Below, piece by piece: positions 59,574-64,000 of a stretch of DNA of 64,000 nt. How positions within the stretch are numbered: the first letter of the stretch is position 1; each line of letters starts with the position of its first letter. Under the pieces are notes generated by a model. It searched no databases and was not told the origin of the DNA. It saw only the letters and a program-made list of their open reading frames with translations. The stretch comes from DAOUCP01 sp034432155 (GTDB lineage: Bacteria; Chloroflexota; Anaerolineae; Epilineales; Epilineaceae), in the NCBI GenBank assembly GCA_034432155.1, contig DAOUCP010000085.1, positions 1 to 64,000 of the forward strand. The letters run 5' to 3'. The translations under genes and the position numbers were made by a program.

Positions 59574-61886
59574 CTACTCACGCGACACCCAAGGCAAATA
59601 CAGCTTTTCGGAAGCGGCCGGCACCGTCGGACCAGGCGTCGGCGGTTCCGTCGGTGGCGGCGTGGCTGGCACAGTGGGCTGCGCCGTAGGGGTTGCGCTC
59701 GGCGTCTCGACCGGCCGCCAGCCAGCCAGCTCTGCTGGATCCACCGGCAGGCGGCGGACCCGCCTGCCGGTGAGGGCGAAGATGGCGTTGGTGATCGCCG
59801 GCGACACCGCGGGGAAGCCGGGCTCGCCAATGCCGCCCGGGCTCTGGGTGCTGGGCACGATGTGCACCTCGACCTCGGGCATCTCACCGATGGTGAGCCA
59901 GCGGTAGTCGGCATAACTCGTTTCGCGCACGCCGCCACCCTCGACCGTGATTCGTGCTTTGAGCGCCGTGGCCACGCCATCGGCGATGGCACTTTGCATC
60001 TGTGCTTCCACGCCCAGCGGATTGACGCAGATGCCGCAGTCGACGGCACAAACCACGCGTCGCACCCGCACCGCCCCAGCCACCGAGACCTCCACCTCAG
60101 CGACGTCGGAGACCCACGAGCCGAAGCAGTTCGTGCAGGCAATGCCCCGTCCCACATGGGGCGGCAGCGGCTCGTCCCAGCCGGCCTTTTCCGCTGCCAG
60201 GTCCAGAACGCCGCGCAGTCGGTTATCGCGGATCAGGGCCCGCCGGAAGCGGTAGGGATCCTGACCAGCGGCGGCCGCCAGCTCATCGATGAACGACTCG
60301 TTGGCGAAGACGTACTGGGTGTTCTCCACCGAGCGCCAGGCACCGGTGGGCAGCGGTAGACCCACGTTCGTGGCCTCCACCGATGTGTTGGGAATACCGT
60401 AGGGCGGGCGCGATTGAAAGACGGTGGCTGGTTCCGAGCCGCGACCGGAGAGTAGCTGCAGCACGCTCCGGCCCTGGTTGGCGATGGCCACGCGCTCATG
60501 CCAGGCCACCGGATTGCCATCGGCATCTAGACCGCCGCGGCAGCGGTGCACGCTCGCCGGGCGATAGAAATCGTGGCGCATGTCGTCGTCGCGGCTCCAG
60601 ATGACCTGCACCGGCGAGCCAATCTGCCGTGCCAGTTGGGCCGCTTCGGTGGCATAATCGGTGGCCAGCCGCCTGCCAAAGCCGCCCCCGGTAAAGAGCA
60701 CGTGGACGGTGACATTGCCTGTCGGTATCCGCAGGCTGCCCGCGACCGCCGATTGCACGCTGCCCGGTGCCTGTGTCGGCGTCCAAATCTCGCAGCGGTC
60801 GCCCACCACATGGGCCGTGCAGTTCATCGGCTCCATGGTTGCGTGGGCGAGGTAGGGCAACAGATACTCGGCCTCCACCGCCTGCACCGCCGAGGCAGGC
60901 AGATCGGGCAAAGCGCCGACGGCGGCGCGCAAGCGCCGCCACACCTCGGCGTCATCCACATCGGCATTGGCGCCCGGATCCCAGGTGACGCGCAGTAGGT
61001 CCCGACCCCGCAGCGCTGCCCAGGCATGGTCGGCCACCACGGCCACACCGCTCCCGAAGCGAAAGACATCGCGCACGCCGGGTACGCGGCGTGTGGCCGC
61101 ATCGTCGAAGCTTGCCGCCCGGCCACCGAACGGCACCGGCCGGGCGATGGCAACGACGCGCAGTTCCGGCAAGCGAACGTCAAGTCCGTAGACGGCCTGT
61201 CCGGTCACCATGGCGAACGCATCCAGGCGCCGCGTCGGCTTGCCGATCAGCTTGAACTGGCTCGGAGTCTTGAGGGGCGGATCGGCGGGTACCGACTCGC
61301 GAGCCGCGGCCGCAGCCAGTTCCCCGTACGTCAGCCGACGACCCGTCGGCTCGTGGATGACGGTACTGAGCTCCGCGCGACAGGTGCCTGGATCCACCCC
61401 CCATCGCCTGGCCGCGGCGGCGATCAGCATGATTCGCGCCGCTGCCCCGGCCTGGCGCATCGGTGTCCAGAAGTTGCGGGTACTGGTCGACCCGCCCGAG
61501 GTCTGGTTGCCATAGCGGCTGTCGGCTGGTGCTTGCTCATAGCGCACCTGACTCCAGTCCGCTTCCAGCTCCTCGGCGACATGCATGGCCAGCGAAGTGC
61601 GAGGCCCCTGGCCCATGTCCGGCCGCGGGATAACCACCGTCACCGTATTGTCGCTGTCAATGCGCACGTACAGGCCCAAGTCGACAAGCTGATTGGCATC
61701 GAGGTCGTACGCCACCTCCCGACGGCGCGCCGCCATCGGAGCGCCGATGGCGCGGATGACAAACGCCTCGGGGCTGCCGGCGAGCCAGAAAACGCCGAGC
61801 TGCAGGCCGGCGGTCGCCTTCAGCAAGTCGCGCCGGCTGATGCCGGCCGGGCGGTCATAGCGGCCCGATCGAACCTTGTCGGCCAT
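59574..61886 (-). CDS. Xanthine dehydrogenase-family molybdopterin-binding subunit (IorB-like)
   Basis: 770-residue large subunit of a two-subunit molybdenum hydroxylase. A Tat-type signal SRRDLLK (17-23) and following hydrophobic stretch indicate export with cofactor bound, as in isoquinoline 1-oxidoreductase B. Recognisable are MGQGPRTSLAMHVAEEL (core GQG), TGGGFGRR and the C-terminal GIGEPGFPAVSPAITNAI. A Thr/Pro-rich linker (about 728-758) precedes the tail KLYLPWVSRE, related to three other exported tails. It oxidises an unknown aldehyde or N-heterocycle. It lies 54 bases after the 2Fe-2S subunit gene, and its ATG has AGGAGG upstream. No FAD subunit or XdhC-like factor is near. Confidence 0.93.
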   Translation of the reverse strand: MADKVRSGRYDRPAGISRRDLLKATAGLQLGVFWLAGSPEAFVIRAIGAPMAARRREVAYDLDANQLVDLGLYVRIDSDNTVTVVIPRPDMGQGPRTSLAMHVAEELEADWSQVRYEQAPADSRYGNQTSGGSTSTRNFWTPMRQAGAAARIMLIAAAARRWGVDPGTCRAELSTVIHEPTGRRLTYGELAAAAARESVPADPPLKTPSQFKLIGKPTRRLDAFAMVTGQAVYGLDVRLPELRVVAIARPVPFGGRAASFDDAATRRVPGVRDVFRFGSGVAVVADHAWAALRGRDLLRVTWDPGANADVDDAEVWRRLRAAVGALPDLPASAVQAVEAEYLLPYLAHATMEPMNCTAHVVGDRCEIWTPTQAPGSVQSAVAGSLRIPTGNVTVHVLFTGGGFGRRLATDYATEAAQLARQIGSPVQVIWSRDDDMRHDFYRPASVHRCRGGLDADGNPVAWHERVAIANQGRSVLQLLSGRGSEPATVFQSRPPYGIPNTSVEATNVGLPLPTGAWRSVENTQYVFANESFIDELAAAAGQDPYRFRRALIRDNRLRGVLDLAAEKAGWDEPLPPHVGRGIACTNCFGSWVSDVAEVEVSVAGAVRVRRVVCAVDCGICVNPLGVEAQMQSAIADGVATALKARITVEGGGVRETSYADYRWLTIGEMPEVEVHIVPSTQSPGGIGEPGFPAVSPAITNAIFALTGRRVRRLPVDPAELAGWRPVETPSATPTAQPTVPATPPPTEPPTPGPTVPAASEKLYLPWVSRE

Positions 61887-61940
61887 GCGTGCCTCCTGCT
61901 TTCCCCCTCCGACCTGGAAGCGGGCAAGTTCAGTCTTTGA

Positions 61941-62405
61941 CTAGCCGCCACCGCCGCGGGCAGCGCGGTGAATGGCCCTGCGTATCCGCACATAGCTACC
62001 GCAGCGACAAATGTGATCGGCGAGCGCCTCGTCAATCTCGCGGTCCGTAGGCTGGGCACTCGTCGCCAACAGGGCGGCGACGGTCATCAGCACTCCCGGT
62101 TGGCAGTAGCCGCACTGCGAGACGTCCTCCTCCAACCAGGCCTGCTGCAACCGGTGCAGGCCAGCCGTCCCCAGGCCCTCGATGGTGGTGATGCGGTGGC
62201 CGGCCGCCGCTTCGACCGTCGTCTGGCACGAGCGGACTGGCTGACCATCTAGGTGAACGACGCAGCTCCCACACACGCCAATCCCGCAGCCGTACTTGGT
62301 GCCCGTCAATCCCAGCAGGTCTCGCAGTACCCACAGGAGAGGCATGTCGGCCGGTGCTTCCACCGACCGGGTCTGGCCATCGACGAGCAACTGGAAACTT
62401 GCCAT
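61941..62405 (-). CDS. 2Fe-2S subunit of molybdenum hydroxylase (IorA-like)
   Basis: 154-residue iron-sulfur subunit. The plant-type 2Fe-2S cluster uses Cys40, Cys45, Cys48 and Cys60 (CGIGVCGSC). The second cluster uses Cys98, Cys101, Cys133 and Cys135 (CGYCQPG and CRCGSY). This is the standard small subunit arrangement of the xanthine oxidase family. It passes electrons from the molybdenum subunit encoded next. The ATG at 62405 has a GAGGGGG ribosome-binding site; the longer frame to 62648 is not family-like. It has no signal peptide, so it probably travels out with the Tat-exported partner. Confidence 0.95.
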   Translation of the reverse strand: MASFQLLVDGQTRSVEAPADMPLLWVLRDLLGLTGTKYGCGIGVCGSCVVHLDGQPVRSCQTTVEAAAGHRITTIEGLGTAGLHRLQQAWLEEDVSQCGYCQPGVLMTVAALLATSAQPTDREIDEALADHICRCGSYVRIRRAIHRAARGGGG

Positions 62406-62565
62406 GGCGTGGCCCCCTCGTAGCGAAGCGCGAGCGCGTGGCGCAATGGTACTGTCCGCCGAGTCGATGGTCCAGCCCGCCTGTGCCGAACCCGCGGCAC
62501 CCCGGAGCGTCCTGACGCGCACACACGCGCACCGACGCGGGCTGCGGCGTGTCCGGTCGACGGCG

Positions 62566-63801
62566 CTAGCTGGCCCCCGTGTTGCTCGGCTGCGGCGGGC
62601 CACTCCGCCACACCTCCAAGCCCCACTTCCCGCGGCCGAACGAGACAATGCGCGGATCTCGGACCATGTGCTGACGGACGCTCTTGATGGATCGTGGCGC
62701 GTCGCCGACGGTCGCCAGCCGACGGTTGATTTCCAGCGCCAGCTCGGTCAGGCGCATCGGTGCGCCCTGCTCGCGCAGGATGCGGCAAGCTCGCTTGGAG
62801 TGACTGGAGAGACACTCAAAGCGCATCTGGTAGACGTCCGGGCCAACGGACTCGATGCAACCATTCAGGCGCAGCGCACAGCGGGCGTACTCGCGAGTCA
62901 GGCTCCCCGACCGGCGCCGGTTCGCCTCGGACTGGATCTCGGCAAGCGACCGGGGCCCTTCATCTTCGCGCAGGATGTCAGCGACGACCATGACGGCCCG
63001 GTCCAGACGCGCCACTGAGAGACCGCTGTTCGGCCAGTACCAATAGGGCTCAGGTAAGTGCCCCGCCCTGGGCGCTCGCCGCCGCCTCAGCCCCAACGTG
63101 TCGAGCAGCAGTTGCAGCGCACCGTAGGTCGCGCCCTTCACCGGCGTTCGGTAGCGCCGTGAGAAGAGCTCGATCAGCTCGTCCTCCCGCCAAACCACGC
63201 CGCCCGCTCTTACAATGCGGGCTATCTCTTGGGCCTCGGCAACCATCGCCGCCGGCACCCGGGCGCCAAGTGGCGGGCGACCGCCAACCAGAACTTCCCG
63301 CAGCTGTCGGAGGGCCCGGGCGTGAATCTGGTGCACTCGCTGACGGCTCACTCCGAGGCCGGCACCGATCTCCCACAGCACGTGGCCCTTGGAACCGTCC
63401 AGCCCGTACCGCTCGCGCATCACGGTGTAGGCGGTGCCGCCGCCGCCCCACTGGCTGACCATGTGTTCCCAAAGTGCCTTGGCCAGCGGGCCCAAGTGGC
63501 GGAGCAAGTTTACGGGGCGCTCGCCGGGATCGATGGTGGCCAGCCATGGCATCTCCAGTTCGGCAGCCCGCTTCACGACGAGCCCGGGTTCCTGCACCGC
63601 GGCATCCAAGGCGCTGGCGATGGCGGCAATGCTCTTGACGCCGAGGTTGCGCATGGTGGCCAGCCGACCAGTAGCCAGGGCGTCTGCCAGCTCGCCCACG
63701 CTGCGCAGATCGGCACGCCACAACACCTGGCGGATGCGCGGCGGCAAGTCGAGAGCGTTCAGTGGTAGATCACGAACTTCCTGCGGCACGACCGTGGACA
63801 T
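62566..63801 (-). CDS. Helix-hairpin-helix and sigma-region-4-like DNA-binding protein
   Basis: 411 residues. The N-terminal region (about 8-65: LPLNALDLPPRIRQVLWRADLRSVGEL, ending MRNLGVKSIAAI) matches the C-terminal domain of RNA polymerase alpha, a DNA-binding helix-hairpin-helix. A middle segment (about 130-175) with LWEIGAGLGVSRQRVHQIHARALRQLRE is like sigma-70 region 4. The C-terminal third has a winged-helix-like unit (RLTELALEINRR...FGRGKWGLEVW) similar to HARE-HTH. It is probably a transcription regulator built from RNA-polymerase-derived domains; targets are unknown. The ATG at 63801 has AGGAGGAAGG upstream. Confidence 0.82.
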   Translation of the reverse strand: MSTVVPQEVRDLPLNALDLPPRIRQVLWRADLRSVGELADALATGRLATMRNLGVKSIAAIASALDAAVQEPGLVVKRAAELEMPWLATIDPGERPVNLLRHLGPLAKALWEHMVSQWGGGGTAYTVMRERYGLDGSKGHVLWEIGAGLGVSRQRVHQIHARALRQLREVLVGGRPPLGARVPAAMVAEAQEIARIVRAGGVVWREDELIELFSRRYRTPVKGATYGALQLLLDTLGLRRRRAPRAGHLPEPYWYWPNSGLSVARLDRAVMVVADILREDEGPRSLAEIQSEANRRRSGSLTREYARCALRLNGCIESVGPDVYQMRFECLSSHSKRACRILREQGAPMRLTELALEINRRLATVGDAPRSIKSVRQHMVRDPRIVSFGRGKWGLEVWRSGPPQPSNTGAS

Positions 63802-64000
63802 GCCTTCCTCCTGCAGGCTCGCTTGGCCTGTCCCACCCGGCCCAGCGGCGAGTTTCTCGCATAGCATGCCACGCCACCGAGGGAAGTCAAGTGGCCAGAG
63901 CCGTGTTGCACAGTGCCCAGGAGATTTCGTGACCACGGTAGTGTCGCACCCTCGTCCCAGAGGCAGGCAGGATTCCGTCGGGCACTGGCCGGCAAGGGCG

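Overview
This is a high-GC bacterial chromosome segment with compact gene packing. Many starts overlap the previous stop (ATGA, GTGA, TGATG), and convergent genes overlap at their 3' ends. The best guess is a member of the Chloroflexota. The reasons are the split glycine decarboxylase (GcvPA/GcvPB), a DUF951 protein, MEMO-family proteins, lipoproteins together with Thr/Pro-rich exported proteins ending in an LP-containing tail, and noncoding stretches of short tandem repeats. This taxonomy is an inference; no rRNA or tRNA gene was seen.

Layout. 0.1-5.1 kb (minus strand): a four-S1-domain RNA-binding protein, PhoB, PhoR and a PstS lipoprotein, with a three-unit, 11-bp-phased PHO-box candidate before pstS. 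5.3-9.7 kb (minus): an ABC exporter coupled to a secreted CotH/lamin-tail protein. 10.0-12.8 kb: glycogen debranching enzyme convergent with a MEMO-family protein. 13.1-19.9 kb: a giant secreted protein (about 2242 codons) with VCBS/FG-GAP repeats, a dockerin and a cohesin-like domain, interrupted by one in-frame TAG. 20.1-24.6 kb: gcvT, a GNAT acetyltransferase, gcvPA and gcvPB. 24.6-26.5 kb (minus): a secreted YCF48-like propeller protein. 26.6-31.8 kb: two Nuo/Mrp-like membrane proteins and TilS. 31.7-34.9 kb: DUF951 and a processive-type GT2 diverge from an M50 protease and an HD-domain protein across a symmetric promoter region. 34.9-35.7 kb: noncoding repeats. 35.7-37.5 kb (minus): a two-subunit CoA-transferase. 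38.0-39.0 kb: a prephenate-dehydrogenase-like protein behind a 20-bp repeat array. 39.1-49.2 kb: a glycan assembly and export cluster (four glycosyltransferase genes, Wzm/Wzt-type ABC transporter, methyltransferase). 49.5-51.2 kb: a secreted protein with three Ig-like repeats. 51.5-53.2 kb (minus): an acyl-CoA synthetase. 53.2-59.4 kb (minus): an alpha-2-macroglobulin lipoprotein coupled to a second, exported MEMO protein. 59.6-62.4 kb (minus): a two-subunit molybdenum hydroxylase. 62.6-63.8 kb (minus): a protein with helix-hairpin-helix and sigma-region-4-like domains.

Main points of interest. First, four unrelated exported proteins share a C-terminal tail with an LP dipeptide in an aromatic/hydrophobic setting, three of them after a low-complexity linker, which suggests a common sorting or anchoring signal. 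Second, the giant dockerin-cohesin protein has one amber codon exactly where its own internal repeat carries Glu. Third, two genes (ABC permease and exported MEMO) appear to start at CTG codons overlapping the upstream TGA. Fourth, several genes look leaderless. Fifth, several families of short tandem repeats (14, 20, 34, 39 and 41 bp) lie at gene ends or in front of promoters.
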